Numbered from the stretch's first letter, positions 8,974-17,784 are shown. The stretch is DNA of 64,000 bases from Candidatus Nitrospira allomarina (GCF_032050975.1 NZ_CP116967.1:2725001-2789000), one strand, 5' to 3'. The notes: generated by a model from the letters alone, not told the origin. Numbers and translations are program-made.

Positions 8974-9566
8974 GCGATCAAGTGCATCAGGCCCGCATGG
9001 AACGGTTGAAGTCCTCTGTGGATCGACGAATTGCTGCGGCACAGGAAGAAAAGGGTCTCTTAATGGTTCACACGGGTGCAGGCAAAGGAAAAACCACCGC
9101 GGCTTTGGGTATGGCCATCCGATGCCTCGGACATGGCATGAACGTGGCGGTCGTGCAATTTATCAAAGGGGCCATAGATACTGCGGAAGAACGAATACTG
9201 AAGAGCTTCGGCCAGCAGGTGGTATTTCTTCGAATGGGTGAAGGGTATACCTGGGAAACCCAGGATCGGGAACGGGATGCACAGGTGGCTCAAAAGGCAT
9301 GGGCAGAAGTCGAAACGATTCTTCAAGATCCATTCTTTGGCATGGTCATTCTGGATGAACTGAATATCGCCATCCATCATGAATATGTTTCGCTTGAACA
9401 AGTGCTGAAGGCCGTGACTCAGCGTCCTCCCACACTTCATGTGGTCATTACCGGACGGGGTGCGAAACCGGAGCTTATCGAAGCCGCCGACCTGGTTTCG
9501 GAAATGAAGATGATTAAGCATCCCTTTCGCAATGGCATCAAGGCTCAAAAAGGAGTCGAATTTTGA
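8970..9566 (+). CDS. cobO: Cob(I)yrinic acid a,c-diamide adenosyltransferase (CobO/BtuR type)
   Basis: It transfers the 5'-deoxyadenosyl group of ATP to cobalt of reduced corrinoids. The protein has 198 residues. The P-loop-like GAGKGKTTAALGMAIR (about residues 37-52) and QFIKGAIDTAEERIL follow the family pattern, and VILDELNIAIHH and VITGRGAKPELIEAADLVSEM are further family signatures. It overlaps cbiA by four bases and bluB by four bases. A second, unrelated adenosyltransferase of the PduO type lies at 11114, so the locus has two enzyme classes for one reaction. Confidence 0.96.
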   Translation: MSDQVHQARMERLKSSVDRRIAAAQEEKGLLMVHTGAGKGKTTAALGMAIRCLGHGMNVAVVQFIKGAIDTAEERILKSFGQQVVFLRMGEGYTWETQDRERDAQVAQKAWAEVETILQDPFFGMVILDELNIAIHHEYVSLEQVLKAVTQRPPTLHVVITGRGAKPELIEAADLVSEMKMIKHPFRNGIKAQKGVEF

Positions 9567-10282
9567 AACAGAGTATCTCTCAAAACGGGGGGGGCTTTTC
9601 CGCTGAAGAGCGAGAAGCCGTCTATCGTGCAATATTTGAACGACGGGATGTTCGCCGGGATTTTCTTTCTGATTCGATTCCCGATCATATTCTTCAACGG
9701 CTGTTATTGGCCTCTCATCATGCGGGTTCTGTGGGATTTATGCAGCCATGGGATTTTCTGGTCATTCGTCGCCCCGAGACCAAACAAGCCGTTAAAGATC
9801 TATTCCTTCAGGCGAATAAAGAGGCGGCTCTTCGATATGAAGGACCGGAAGCCGATCTGTACCGTGGACTTAAGCTGGAGGGCATTCAGGAAGCTCCCGT
9901 GAATATCTGTGTGACCTGTTCCCGGGACCGGGGTGGCCCATCCGTGTTAGGTCGTGCCACGGCTCCCGAAACCGATTTGTATAGTACATGCTGTGCCATT
10001 CAAAACCTCTGGCTTGCGGCACGAGCCGAAGGTATTGGGGTCGGTTGGGTGTCCATTCTGGATTATGATCTTTTAAAGAAAGTCTTAGGCATTCCTCCAG
10101 CTGTTTGGGTGGTTGCCTACTTGTGTGTTGGATATGTGAAGGGCTTTGCTCATCAACCGGATCTTGAAAAAGCAGGATGGCGGAAACGAATGTCACTTGA
10201 GGAACTCGTGCATTATGAAAGGTGGGGAAAGCGGGGTGGTGATGAATCCGCCATTTCTGGTCCCGACCTCAAGTCCGAATAA
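9563..10282 (+). CDS. bluB: 5,6-dimethylbenzimidazole synthase (BluB)
   Basis: A flavin-destructase of the nitroreductase fold that cleaves FMN with oxygen to make 5,6-dimethylbenzimidazole, the lower ligand of B12. The 239-residue product shows FERRDVRRDF, HHAGSVGFMQPWDF, CAIQNLWLAARAEGIGVGWVSI and YLCVGYV. The likely start is the TTG at 9563, overlapping the cobO stop; no ATG lies near it. Oxygen dependence of the family implies that the host makes true B12 under oxic conditions. The product would feed CobT, encoded further along the same operon. Confidence 0.93.
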   Translation: MKQSISQNGGGFSAEEREAVYRAIFERRDVRRDFLSDSIPDHILQRLLLASHHAGSVGFMQPWDFLVIRRPETKQAVKDLFLQANKEAALRYEGPEADLYRGLKLEGIQEAPVNICVTCSRDRGGPSVLGRATAPETDLYSTCCAIQNLWLAARAEGIGVGWVSILDYDLLKKVLGIPPAVWVVAYLCVGYVKGFAHQPDLEKAGWRKRMSLEELVHYERWGKRGGDESAISGPDLKSE

Positions 10283-10331
10283 GACGGTTGTCGTATGCGT
10301 GGAATCGGGGAGGAAATAAGTCGGTGAAGAG

Positions 10332-11027
10332 ATGATCTCTCCACTTCAGATCGATCTGCGACCCAATTGTCTGATTGCCCGGTTTCCAGGGATGTTCACG
10401 TGTTTGAGTTGGGCGCCCTGGAATGGTGGGGAAGCTTCCGCTTCCGGGGTCGCCAATTTTCAAGTAGGCCGTAACGGATCTTCCCCGGCGGCCACGCCGG
10501 CGGAAGATTTGGGGATTTTATTGAAAGCCCACTCTCTTATTCCCGAAGAGACCATCGGATTAATGACTGCTGCGACTGTGGGTGCATTTGCCAACCGTTT
10601 TCTCTATTCATCGGGGGCCTGGGTGCATGTCCTTGTGACTGTCGGATTATCGAATGCCCGCTCCATCCTTGACGAGGCCGATGTTGAGCTGGGACATCAA
10701 ACCCGTTCTTCCGGGACGGTCAATGTGGTGGTGGCGACCAATGCCCTTCCCACAATTGCCGGACGTATCGAGGCGATACATATTGCCTCCTCAGCAAAAA
10801 CCGCAGCGTTTCGAGATCGCGGTGTCACCAGTCGCAAGTCCAATCTTCCTGCGGACCTCACAGGTACCGATTGTCTCGTGGTAGGGGCCAGCGGTGAAAT
10901 TGAAGAAGATCATTGTGGCCTTCACACGGTTCTCGGGGAAATGATTGCTCGTGCCGTATATACGTCGGTGTCAGAAGGGATCGCGAAAAGCAGGAAGGCT
11001 GAGGTCTTGAGGTCGTATAATTATTAA
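10332..11027 (+). CDS. cbiZ: Adenosylcobinamide amidohydrolase (CbiZ)
   Basis: CbiZ removes the aminopropanol-containing tail of adenosylcobinamide or pseudo-B12 to give adenosylcobyric acid, which can be rebuilt with another lower ligand. The 231-residue product contains IGLMTAATVGAFANRF, VTVGLSNARS, TVNVVVATNALP and TDCLVVGASG, all typical of the family. The ATG at 10332 follows GGTGAAGAG. It lies 49 bases after bluB in the same direction. It is unusual in an operon that also encodes nucleotide-loop assembly and suggests corrinoid remodelling. Confidence 0.88.
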   Translation: MISPLQIDLRPNCLIARFPGMFTCLSWAPWNGGEASASGVANFQVGRNGSSPAATPAEDLGILLKAHSLIPEETIGLMTAATVGAFANRFLYSSGAWVHVLVTVGLSNARSILDEADVELGHQTRSSGTVNVVVATNALPTIAGRIEAIHIASSAKTAAFRDRGVTSRKSNLPADLTGTDCLVVGASGEIEEDHCGLHTVLGEMIARAVYTSVSEGIAKSRKAEVLRSYNY

Positions 11028-11113
11028 CCATCCGATGGTGATAACATTGTTCTTTCCCCCTACAGGACTAGGGACCAGGCGAATTATTCAACTTTTTCCT
11101 GGAGAATTCTACA

Positions 11114-11713
11114 ATGAGGATATCTAAAGTGTATACCCGTACAGGTGATGCGGGGAAAACTCGATTGGCCGGCGGGCAGGAGGTCTGGAAAGATTCCGTT
11201 CGGGTGGAAGCCTACGGCACGGTGGATGAATTGAATTCAATGCTTGGCTTGGCTCGTGTGGCGAATGGACAAGCCGGAACCAATGTTGAGGTGTCTGAGC
11301 GTATGGGCACCATCTTAAAGTGGGTGCAAAATAAATTGTTTGATTTGGGTGGGATCCTCGCCACAGCCCAGGGGGAATCGTTTCCGAATATGCCGACTGT
11401 GACATCGGAAGATGTCGCCCACTTGGAACATCTTATCGATGAGTGCCAAAAAGATCTGACGCCATTGAAGGAATTTATTTTGCCTGGCGGAGGGCAACTC
11501 GCCGCATTACTGCATGTGGCCCGTACAATCGGTCGTCGTGCTGAACGGCTTTGCGTCACCCTGTCGAAGGAAGAATCAATTGACAAGGAATTGGTCATTT
11601 TTCTCAATCGGCTGAGTGACGCGTTGTTTGTGTTTGCGCGTTGGGTCTCGAAAAAGCAGGGAGAAGCTGAATTTCTGTGGGAACGGGAACCGGCAACCTC
11701 TCAAAAGACGTAA
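11114..11713 (+). CDS. pduO: ATP:cob(I)alamin adenosyltransferase (PduO type)
   Basis: A helical-bundle, trimer-forming adenosyltransferase of 199 residues. The N-terminal KVYTRTGDAGKTRLAGG is the ATP-binding signature, followed by RVEAYGTVDELNSMLG. The C-terminal half has FILPGGGQLAALLHVARTIGRRAER and NRLSDALFVFARW. The start ATG has TGGAGAA nine bases upstream. It sits between cbiZ and cobU in the cobalamin operon, 86 bases after cbiZ. CobO at 8970 performs the same chemistry with a different fold; one may act on imported B12 and the other on biosynthetic intermediates, which is an inference. Confidence 0.94.
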   Translation: MRISKVYTRTGDAGKTRLAGGQEVWKDSVRVEAYGTVDELNSMLGLARVANGQAGTNVEVSERMGTILKWVQNKLFDLGGILATAQGESFPNMPTVTSEDVAHLEHLIDECQKDLTPLKEFILPGGGQLAALLHVARTIGRRAERLCVTLSKEESIDKELVIFLNRLSDALFVFARWVSKKQGEAEFLWEREPATSQKT

Positions 11714-11792
11714 CGTTGGCCCCTTTCGGGTATCGGTGTATAGAGCATATGCCGGGATGATGGCATAGTTTGATGCGAGGAGGAAAAATTTC

Positions 11793-12410
11793 ATGCGTTC
11801 CGTCCGTCAACCACATCAGCGTTCGGCGAGAGATTCGTTCTTTTCGCCGGTAGCTGTTTCCGGTCCTCGCCTGGCCCAGAAAAAAACTCATGTGCCGTCA
11901 AAGCTGATTTTTGTCCTTGGAGGGGCGCGGTCGGGGAAAAGTTCTTTTGCCTTACAACAGGGAAAGGTCAAAGCCCCTCGGGCATTCGTTGCAACGGGAG
12001 AGCCGTTCGACCTGGAAATGGCCGGTCGAATTCAGAAACATCAGCGGTCGCGGGGCCGTGGTTGGGTGACCATTGAAATTCCTACCAGGATTTCCGAATG
12101 GTTGGCCGAGCAGGGATCAGGCTATCCCAGTATAGTTGTGGATTGTTTAACACTGTGGCTGAATAATCTCTTGCGAGATAAGGTGCGACCTTCGCAAATC
12201 CCAACGCATGTCAGGGCCTTCCTTCGGGCGGCTCGCGCCTGTCCCGGTCAGATTGTCGTAGTCAGTAATGAGTTGGGTCTCGGGTTGGTGCCCGGGGATG
12301 CGATCAGCCGATCATTTCGAGATGTGGCAGGCCGGACGAATCAACTGGTTGCGGCTGAAGCTGATGAAGTCTATTTTCTGGTGAGTGGGCTGCCCCTCAG
12401 ACTGAAGTAA
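11793..12410 (+). CDS. cobU: Adenosylcobinamide kinase / adenosylcobinamide-phosphate guanylyltransferase
   Basis: A bifunctional enzyme that phosphorylates adenosylcobinamide and then makes adenosylcobinamide-GDP. The P-loop GGARSGKSSFALQ lies at about residues 44-56, followed by the ATGEPFDLEMAGRIQKHQ segment and VVVSNELGLGLVPGD with SRSFRDVAGRTNQ. The ATG at 11793 has GAGGAGG upstream. This start gives an N-terminal extension of about 35 residues, basic and Ser-rich, that most family members lack. It lies three bases before cobT. Together with CbiB, CobS and CobT it completes the nucleotide loop. Confidence 0.94.
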   Translation: MRSVRQPHQRSARDSFFSPVAVSGPRLAQKKTHVPSKLIFVLGGARSGKSSFALQQGKVKAPRAFVATGEPFDLEMAGRIQKHQRSRGRGWVTIEIPTRISEWLAEQGSGYPSIVVDCLTLWLNNLLRDKVRPSQIPTHVRAFLRAARACPGQIVVVSNELGLGLVPGDAISRSFRDVAGRTNQLVAAEADEVYFLVSGLPLRLK

Positions 12411-12413
12411 CCG

Positions 12414-13502
12414 ATGAGCTATTCTTCTCCGTTCATTCAGGAAACTCTCTCGGCGATTCAACCGGTCTCACAGGCAGGTCTGTGTCGCGCCCAAGCGTTA
12501 TGGGACCGACTGACGAAACCTCAGGGCAGCCTTGGCCGGCTTGAGTCCTTAGGGGCTCAATACGTGGCGATAACCCTGTCGCTTCCCGTAAACAAACCGG
12601 ATGCGATGATGTTTGTTCTGGCTGCCGATCATGGTGTGACAGGAGAAGGGGTGAGCGCGTATCCCTCATCCGTCACGGTACAAATGGTCAAGAATTTTTT
12701 GCAAGGCGGGGCCGCGATTAATGTTCTAGCTCGTCAGATTGGAACCCAGGTTCGCGTGGTGGATATGGGCGTTCAAGAGGACATGGGTGCACCACCCGGT
12801 TTGTGGGTGAGAAAGGTCGGGTTGGGAACCCGCAATATGTGTGAAGGCCCTGCCATGAGTCGTGAACAAGCCATCCAAAGTGTGGAAGAAGGTATCCGTC
12901 TTGTCCAGGAAGCCTATGCTGACGGGATCCGGTTAATCGGAATCGGAGAAATGGGCATTGGGAATACCACCATCAGCAGTGCCATTACAGCAGTCATGAC
13001 GCGTCATCCTGTGGCCGACGTGACCGGGAAAGGCACAGGAGTTGATGCGTTGCAATTGGCGAAAAAGATTCAGGTGATTGAGCGGAGCATTCAACACAAT
13101 GCACCGGACGGTCAGGATCCTTTGGATGTGCTGGCGAAGGTGGGAGGATTTGAAATCGGCGGATTGGTAGGAATTCTTTTGGGCGGGGCGGCATGTCGCG
13201 TGCCTGTGGTCCTGGATGGATTCATTACCGGAGCTGCTGCCTTGCTGGCCGTCGCCCTGGAACCCCGTTGCCATGCCTACATGATCCCTTCCCATGTCTC
13301 GGCGGAACCCGGACATCGTTTGGCCATGGACTCGTTAGGGTTTCGCCCGCTGTTGGATTTGGATCTTCGGCTTGGGGAGGGCACAGGAGCCTGTTTGGCT
13401 ATCGGATTGCTTCAATCGAGTTTGGCCTGTTTAACGCAAATGGCTACATTTGAAAGTGCGGGCGTGGATGAGGCCGTACGACCCTTTCCGGAAATGGCAT
13501 GA
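12414..13502 (+). CDS. cobT: Nicotinate-nucleotide:dimethylbenzimidazole phosphoribosyltransferase
   Basis: It activates dimethylbenzimidazole to alpha-ribazole phosphate using nicotinate mononucleotide. The 362-residue product contains KPQGSLGRLE, FVLAADHGVTGEGVSAYPSS, GEMGIGNTT and, near the C-terminus, LDLRLGEGTGACLA carrying the catalytic Glu. Full family length. The substrate would come from BluB at 9563. The stop overlaps the cobS start by four bases (ATGA), so the two are coupled. Confidence 0.96.
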   Translation: MSYSSPFIQETLSAIQPVSQAGLCRAQALWDRLTKPQGSLGRLESLGAQYVAITLSLPVNKPDAMMFVLAADHGVTGEGVSAYPSSVTVQMVKNFLQGGAAINVLARQIGTQVRVVDMGVQEDMGAPPGLWVRKVGLGTRNMCEGPAMSREQAIQSVEEGIRLVQEAYADGIRLIGIGEMGIGNTTISSAITAVMTRHPVADVTGKGTGVDALQLAKKIQVIERSIQHNAPDGQDPLDVLAKVGGFEIGGLVGILLGGAACRVPVVLDGFITGAAALLAVALEPRCHAYMIPSHVSAEPGHRLAMDSLGFRPLLDLDLRLGEGTGACLAIGLLQSSLACLTQMATFESAGVDEAVRPFPEMA

Positions 13503-14275
13503 GGAGTTTATGGGCTTCGTTTTCTTTGGCGTGGCACCTTCTGACAACCATTCCTCTTCCAGGAGGTTCGGGTACGAATATTCCATTAGAGACGTTTGGA
13601 GCTTCCCTTCGCTGGTTTCCGTTTATTGGATTTTTGCTTGGCGCGAGCCTTGTCATGATCGATCGATTATTGGAGAGCGTCTTTCCTCCCGTACTTTTGA
13701 ATATGGTGATGCTGACTCTCTACGTGCTGGTCACGGGAGGTCTCCATCTCGATGGGTGGGCCGATACGGTTGATGCTCTTTCAGGGGGAAGGGATCCTGA
13801 TCATCGGTTGATGATTCTCCGGGATTCCCGAATCGGCGCCCTTGGGGCCACAGGGTTGCTGGTGATTCTTGGGCTTCGCTATGCCGGACTTCTGGCCCTG
13901 CCTGTAGGTTTTCGAGAGGGCATGTTGTTCTGTATGCCGGCTATCGGGCGATGGGCGATGGTGATCGGTTGCTGGGGTGTTGTCTATCCACGATCGGAAG
14001 GGTTGGCTGCGCAGTTTATTCGGACGGTGACGTGGCGCGATGTTCTGGCGGCTACAACGGTTGTGGGATTGGGGTTGTGGGGAATGTTCGATGCGGTCAC
14101 AGCGGCTATGCTGATGATAGTCGTGTGCCTTGTGATTCGATCTGTAGTCTGGTGGATCTCCAAAAAGTTTGGCGGTATCACGGGAGATGTGCTGGGAGCG
14201 ATGAATGAGGGGATCGAAGTGCTCTTTCTGATCTTGGGTCCGGTCCTCCTCGTGTATTCAGAGTTTGGGGAATAA
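13499..14275 (+). CDS. cobS: Adenosylcobinamide-GDP ribazoletransferase (cobalamin synthase)
   Basis: An inner-membrane enzyme that joins adenosylcobinamide-GDP to alpha-ribazole (or its phosphate) to give adenosylcobalamin. The 258-residue protein has six or seven hydrophobic segments. The conserved GGLHLDGWADTVDALSGGRD motif and LRDSRIGALGATG carry the acidic metal-binding and substrate residues. Further hydrophobic segments and a GGITGDVLGAMNE motif near the C-terminus match the family. It overlaps cobT and precedes the small CWC gene by 37 bases. Confidence 0.95.
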   Translation: MRSLWASFSLAWHLLTTIPLPGGSGTNIPLETFGASLRWFPFIGFLLGASLVMIDRLLESVFPPVLLNMVMLTLYVLVTGGLHLDGWADTVDALSGGRDPDHRLMILRDSRIGALGATGLLVILGLRYAGLLALPVGFREGMLFCMPAIGRWAMVIGCWGVVYPRSEGLAAQFIRTVTWRDVLAATTVVGLGLWGMFDAVTAAMLMIVVCLVIRSVVWWISKKFGGITGDVLGAMNEGIEVLFLILGPVLLVYSEFGE

Positions 14276-14312
14276 TTAACAGGGCCATTCATGGACGGGA
14301 GGCCGATTTATC

Positions 14313-14519
14313 ATGACACGAACCTATCCTAAACAGTGCGAACGTTGCGGTCGAGCTTTTGAGTGCGGACTCTCCCGATGTTGGTGTAAAGATGTCCCCG
14401 TGAGCGATGCCCAATATGACAGCATCGCGAAACGTTATGATGACTGCGTGTGTCCGACCTGTCTTGCAGAATTGACTGAAAACATCTCTGCCCCTTCCGG
14501 TTCAAAATTCCCGGGTTAA
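14313..14519 (+). CDS. Small cysteine-rich CWC-family protein
   Basis: A 68-residue protein with eight cysteines: C9 and C12 (CxxC), C18, C23 and C25 (the CWC motif), and C45, C47 and C50 (CxCxxC). This spacing matches the cysteine-rich CWC family, whose function I do not know; the pattern suggests binding of one or two metal ions. It lies between cobS and cbiB, with only two bases before the cbiB start, so it is probably co-expressed with the last cobalamin steps. A role in metal handling is an inference from position alone. Confidence 0.8.
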   Translation: MTRTYPKQCERCGRAFECGLSRCWCKDVPVSDAQYDSIAKRYDDCVCPTCLAELTENISAPSGSKFPG

Positions 14520-14521
14520 CG

Positions 14522-15478
14522 GTGGCGGATGACCTGACGGGGTTCAAATTCCTGGCGGTGTGCGCCCTTGATCTGATGGTAGGCGATCCTCGCTGGTTGC
14601 CTCATCCCGTTCGCCTGATGGGGTTCATCATTCAAGTATATGAAGGCCTGACGTTAGAGCGAATCTCAAGCCCATGGATAAAAAGAACGGCCGGTTTTGG
14701 ATTGGCCGTGGGGCTTCCCCTTGGATGCTTTTTTGTGACCCAGAGCATCTTGGAATGGGCTGAACTGGTCCATGAACAATTCGGCATCGTGATATGGGTG
14801 GTGTTGGGCTCTACCACTCTTGCCGGTCGGGATTTATGGGTTCACGCCATGCGGGTCCATCGGGCATTGAGAATGGGGTCACTCGTATCGGCTCGGGTTG
14901 AGGTCGGCCGGCTAGTAGGTCGGGACACCGCCGACCTTTCAGAAGAAGGGATTGTTCGGGCGACAGTGGAATCCGTATCTGAGAATACCTCCGATGGCAT
15001 CGTGGCGCCGCTGATCTATCTCGCGTTTGGAGGACCTGCCTGTGCCATGGCCTATAAAGCAATCAGTACGTTGGACTCGATGGTTGGTTATCGTACCGAT
15101 CGTTATCGTGACTTTGGATGGGCATCCGCACGAGCCGATGATCTCGTCAATTGGGTCCCTGCTCGGCTTACAGCGGTGGCTATGAGTGTCGCGGCGGCGA
15201 TTCGATTGGGCTCCGGCCTCTCAGCCTGGCAAATCTGTCGACGGGATGCGCGGCGTCACCCCAGCCCGAATAGTGGATGGCCCGAAGCGGCCATGGCTGG
15301 TGCCCTTGGTGTTCAACTCGGTGGAAGTAATATGTATGGAGGGGTGCTAGAAGCACGCGCCAGGTTAGGTGATCCCATTGCACCATGTTCCATAGCGCTC
15401 ATTCCTGTGGCGTTACAAGTCATGGGAATGGCCTATGGGATACTGGTTATGGGGATCATGGCTTGGGTGATGTGGTGA
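14522..15478 (+). CDS. cbiB: Adenosylcobinamide-phosphate synthase (CbiB)
   Basis: An inner-membrane enzyme that condenses adenosylcobyric acid with the aminopropanol (phosphate) side chain. The 318-residue product starts at a GTG two bases after the CWC stop. Family motifs are LDLMVGDPRWLPHPVRLMG near the N-terminus, the central TVESVSENTSDGIVAPLIYLAFGGP and AYKAISTLDSMVGYR, and RDARRHPSPNSGWPEAAMAGALGVQLGG. Several hydrophobic segments are present. The following cobD probably starts inside its last bases. Confidence 0.94.
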   Translation: MADDLTGFKFLAVCALDLMVGDPRWLPHPVRLMGFIIQVYEGLTLERISSPWIKRTAGFGLAVGLPLGCFFVTQSILEWAELVHEQFGIVIWVVLGSTTLAGRDLWVHAMRVHRALRMGSLVSARVEVGRLVGRDTADLSEEGIVRATVESVSENTSDGIVAPLIYLAFGGPACAMAYKAISTLDSMVGYRTDRYRDFGWASARADDLVNWVPARLTAVAMSVAAAIRLGSGLSAWQICRRDARRHPSPNSGWPEAAMAGALGVQLGGSNMYGGVLEARARLGDPIAPCSIALIPVALQVMGMAYGILVMGIMAWVMW

Positions 15479-16587
15479 CTCAGCCGGTTGTGCATGGGGG
15501 GCAGGTTCATCAAATCGCAAAGGCGCTCGGCCGGCCGGTGGACTCCTTCATTGATTTCAGTGCCAGTATTAATCCGTTTGGTCCACCCTCCTCAGTGTTG
15601 AATGCGATGCAGCAAGCTTTACCTGCTTGCGGACATTATCCCGATCCAACTGCCGAAGATTTGCGCACGCGCCTGGCCAAAGAGCATGGGGTCTCATCGG
15701 ACTCCATTGTGTTGGGTAACGGGTCGTCTGAATTGATTCGGATCTTACCCCGGGCTCTGTCCCTTTGCCAGGGATATGTGGCAGGTCCGACGTTCATGGA
15801 GTATGAGGCGTCTCTTCATATCGCAGGTGCGCGCTGTACGTATGTCCTGGCCACGTCGGGGGAAAAGTATGCTCCTCCCCTGGGACAGCTTTCGCTTCTG
15901 GTGGACGGTATCCAAAAGCACACGTTCAGGAACGAGGAATCATTTACGGCTGTGTTTATTTGTAATCCGAACAGTCCAACAGGAAGAGTGGTTTCGGCCC
16001 GATCTCTTCGAACCCTTTATCGGCAAATTGAACAAGCCGGGCTTTGGATGGTGGTTGACGAAGCCTTTATTGATTTTTGCCCCTCCCATTCCCTCATTAA
16101 AGAAATTTCGAACGCCCGACGATTGCTTATTCTCAGAAGTTTTACGAAATTTTATGGTATGCCAGGAATTCGTCTCGGATACTTGGTAGGAGCGCCGGAG
16201 ACGGTTACCATTATCCGTCGGCTCCTCCCTCCGTGGTCGGTCAGCCATTTTGCCCAAGAGGCCGGTGTCGCGGCATTGGATGACGTCAAGTACCGGCTGC
16301 GAAGTGTGAAGTTTATGCAACAGGAACGACAACGATTTATGACGCGATTACGTGGTGTCCCTGGACTGCGGATCATTCCGGCATCCGCGAATTTTGTGAT
16401 GGTGGAATTACCTTCGAAATGTGTGACAGCCGATCTTGTTTCAGGACTGACACGACAGGGAATCCTCGTTCGGGATTGCCAAACATTTTCCGGAATGACT
16501 CAGCCGGCACTTCGCCTTGCCATTCGCTACCCACGTGATAATAATAGGGTGATACATGCCTTAAAAGAGACATTACGGGACAGCTGA
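15475..16587 (+). CDS. cobD: L-threonine-O-3-phosphate decarboxylase (CobD), class I/II aminotransferase fold
   Basis: A PLP enzyme that makes (R)-1-amino-2-propanol phosphate for CbiB. The open frame reaches back to 15385, but the family N-terminus (HGGQVHQIAKALG then DFSASINPFGPP) and a GTGA overlap with the cbiB stop favour the GTG at 15475; the GTG at 15472 is equally possible. That gives 370 residues. The PLP lysine lies in LRSFTKFYGMPGIRLGY, and CNPNSPTGRVV and VVDEAFIDF are further fold motifs. Histidinol-phosphate aminotransferase is the closest alternative, but the cobalamin context decides for CobD. Confidence 0.9.
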   Translation: MTQPVVHGGQVHQIAKALGRPVDSFIDFSASINPFGPPSSVLNAMQQALPACGHYPDPTAEDLRTRLAKEHGVSSDSIVLGNGSSELIRILPRALSLCQGYVAGPTFMEYEASLHIAGARCTYVLATSGEKYAPPLGQLSLLVDGIQKHTFRNEESFTAVFICNPNSPTGRVVSARSLRTLYRQIEQAGLWMVVDEAFIDFCPSHSLIKEISNARRLLILRSFTKFYGMPGIRLGYLVGAPETVTIIRRLLPPWSVSHFAQEAGVAALDDVKYRLRSVKFMQQERQRFMTRLRGVPGLRIIPASANFVMVELPSKCVTADLVSGLTRQGILVRDCQTFSGMTQPALRLAIRYPRDNNRVIHALKETLRDS

Positions 16588-16799
16588 AATTAAGAACCAG
16601 CAGACGGAAGATTGGCTGTATGGGATTGTTCAAACAGGTGGATGTTTCAGGGAAAAGTCAAGCGCAGGAGGCACATAGGAATCATGTGTGCTATAACACT
16701 AAGAGGACGGCGGTCGTCACATGATCGGATGTTTCTGGATCCGGAATGATGCATTCTCGTTAAAAAAGAAATTTTTAAAGACCACAATGGATAACAGGC

Positions 16800-17324
16800 A
16801 TGTCGACTCAATTTAAAAAGGTCATCGGGTATCTTCTCGTTGTTCTGCTGGTCGTAGGATTTTTTCTGCTGTATCGCTATGTTCAGCCGGCGGGGTATCA
16901 CCTTCCAGATGACCCGCTTGCGTTGGAAGCGTTAGAGTTGGTCAAAAAGCACCGATCCCGGCAAGGCTATACGCTGGACGAAGCGGTTCAATTAATGGTG
17001 GATGATTTAAAAACTAAAGGTATTCCGTTTCATGAAGGAGATTGGCAGGTAGCCGCACAGGGCGAGGATAAATATATGGTACGTAAAATTGTGCGGGAAA
17101 AGGGTTCCGTGGAATGGATCGAGCGGGAATATGCTTGGAGAGTGGATAGCAAAGAAAAGTCGATTCGAGTGATCTCGTTAGCCGCCCAACAATTGATGCC
17201 GTTTGAGAATTTGCCGCCCCTTCCCCATGGCGATCAAATTTCATCCCTTTCGGGCATGAGGCTGCAATTACCTGTTATGAGCCAGTTCGAAGAAGAGTCT
17301 GCTAGGGGCGTTCTTACCATTTAA
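16800..17324 (+). CDS. Membrane-anchored protein of unknown function
   Basis: I do not recognise this 174-residue protein. A single hydrophobic helix (about residues 9-27, with Val- and Leu-rich sequence) follows a short basic N-terminus, so the remaining 145 residues probably face the periplasm. The soluble part is charged and contains a central segment RKIVREKGSVEWIEREYAWRVD with alternating hydrophobic residues that looks like beta strands. A Pro-rich patch (LPPLPHG) lies near the C-terminus. It is separated from cobD by about 210 bases and faces the Rieske gene tail to tail, so it appears to be a single transcription unit. Confidence 0.7.
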   Translation: MSTQFKKVIGYLLVVLLVVGFFLLYRYVQPAGYHLPDDPLALEALELVKKHRSRQGYTLDEAVQLMVDDLKTKGIPFHEGDWQVAAQGEDKYMVRKIVREKGSVEWIEREYAWRVDSKEKSIRVISLAAQQLMPFENLPPLPHGDQISSLSGMRLQLPVMSQFEEESARGVLTI

Positions 17325-17439
17325 ACACCTTACTGGATCTACCTGGGTGTCTTGGAGTTACCGCGATCTGCGTTGTGGTGAATGGGCAGTGAAAGTGTTG
17401 GTAGAATGGGCTTTTCCACATTCCAGAGTTTTTAGTATT

Positions 17440-17784
17440 CTATAATTGCCTATTCTCACCTGTTGGTGTGGCGACGTGGATGATGCCATCAACCACCTGT
17501 ACTTCATAACACGGCACGTTCCAGCTCGGGCTCGGGTTTTTTTGGCAAACCCCGGTTTTAATATCAAACTTCCATCCGTGCCAGGGGCATTCGACGAAGT
17601 TTCCCTCTACGAATCCCTCTCCCAGTGGCCCTCCGGCATGGGGACAGGTATTATCAAGGGCATAGATCACACCTTCGACATTACATAAGGCAATACCGTG
17701 ATCCTGGAGCTCAATACTTTGGCAGGTGCCTGGAGGGAGATCTTGAATCTTGGCGACTGGATGGAAGTTCAAGGGCATGGTCAT
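17440..17784 (-). CDS. Rieske-type [2Fe-2S] ferredoxin
   Basis: A 114-residue soluble Rieske protein. The cluster ligands are visible as CPHAGGPLGEG (Cys47, His49) and CPWHGWKFD (Cys66, His69). The spacing and length match small electron carriers of the nitrite-reductase-small-subunit or dioxygenase-ferredoxin type rather than the membrane Rieske of cytochrome bc complexes, since no N-terminal helix is present. No oxygenase or reductase partner is encoded nearby, so its redox partner cannot be named. Confidence 0.9.
   Translation of the reverse strand: MTMPLNFHPVAKIQDLPPGTCQSIELQDHGIALCNVEGVIYALDNTCPHAGGPLGEGFVEGNFVECPWHGWKFDIKTGVCQKNPSPSWNVPCYEVQVVDGIIHVATPTGENRQL

Noticed and set aside
9060-9632. 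190-codon minus-strand open frame opposite cobO
   Set aside because: CobO has clear motifs on the other strand; the antisense product shows no domain.
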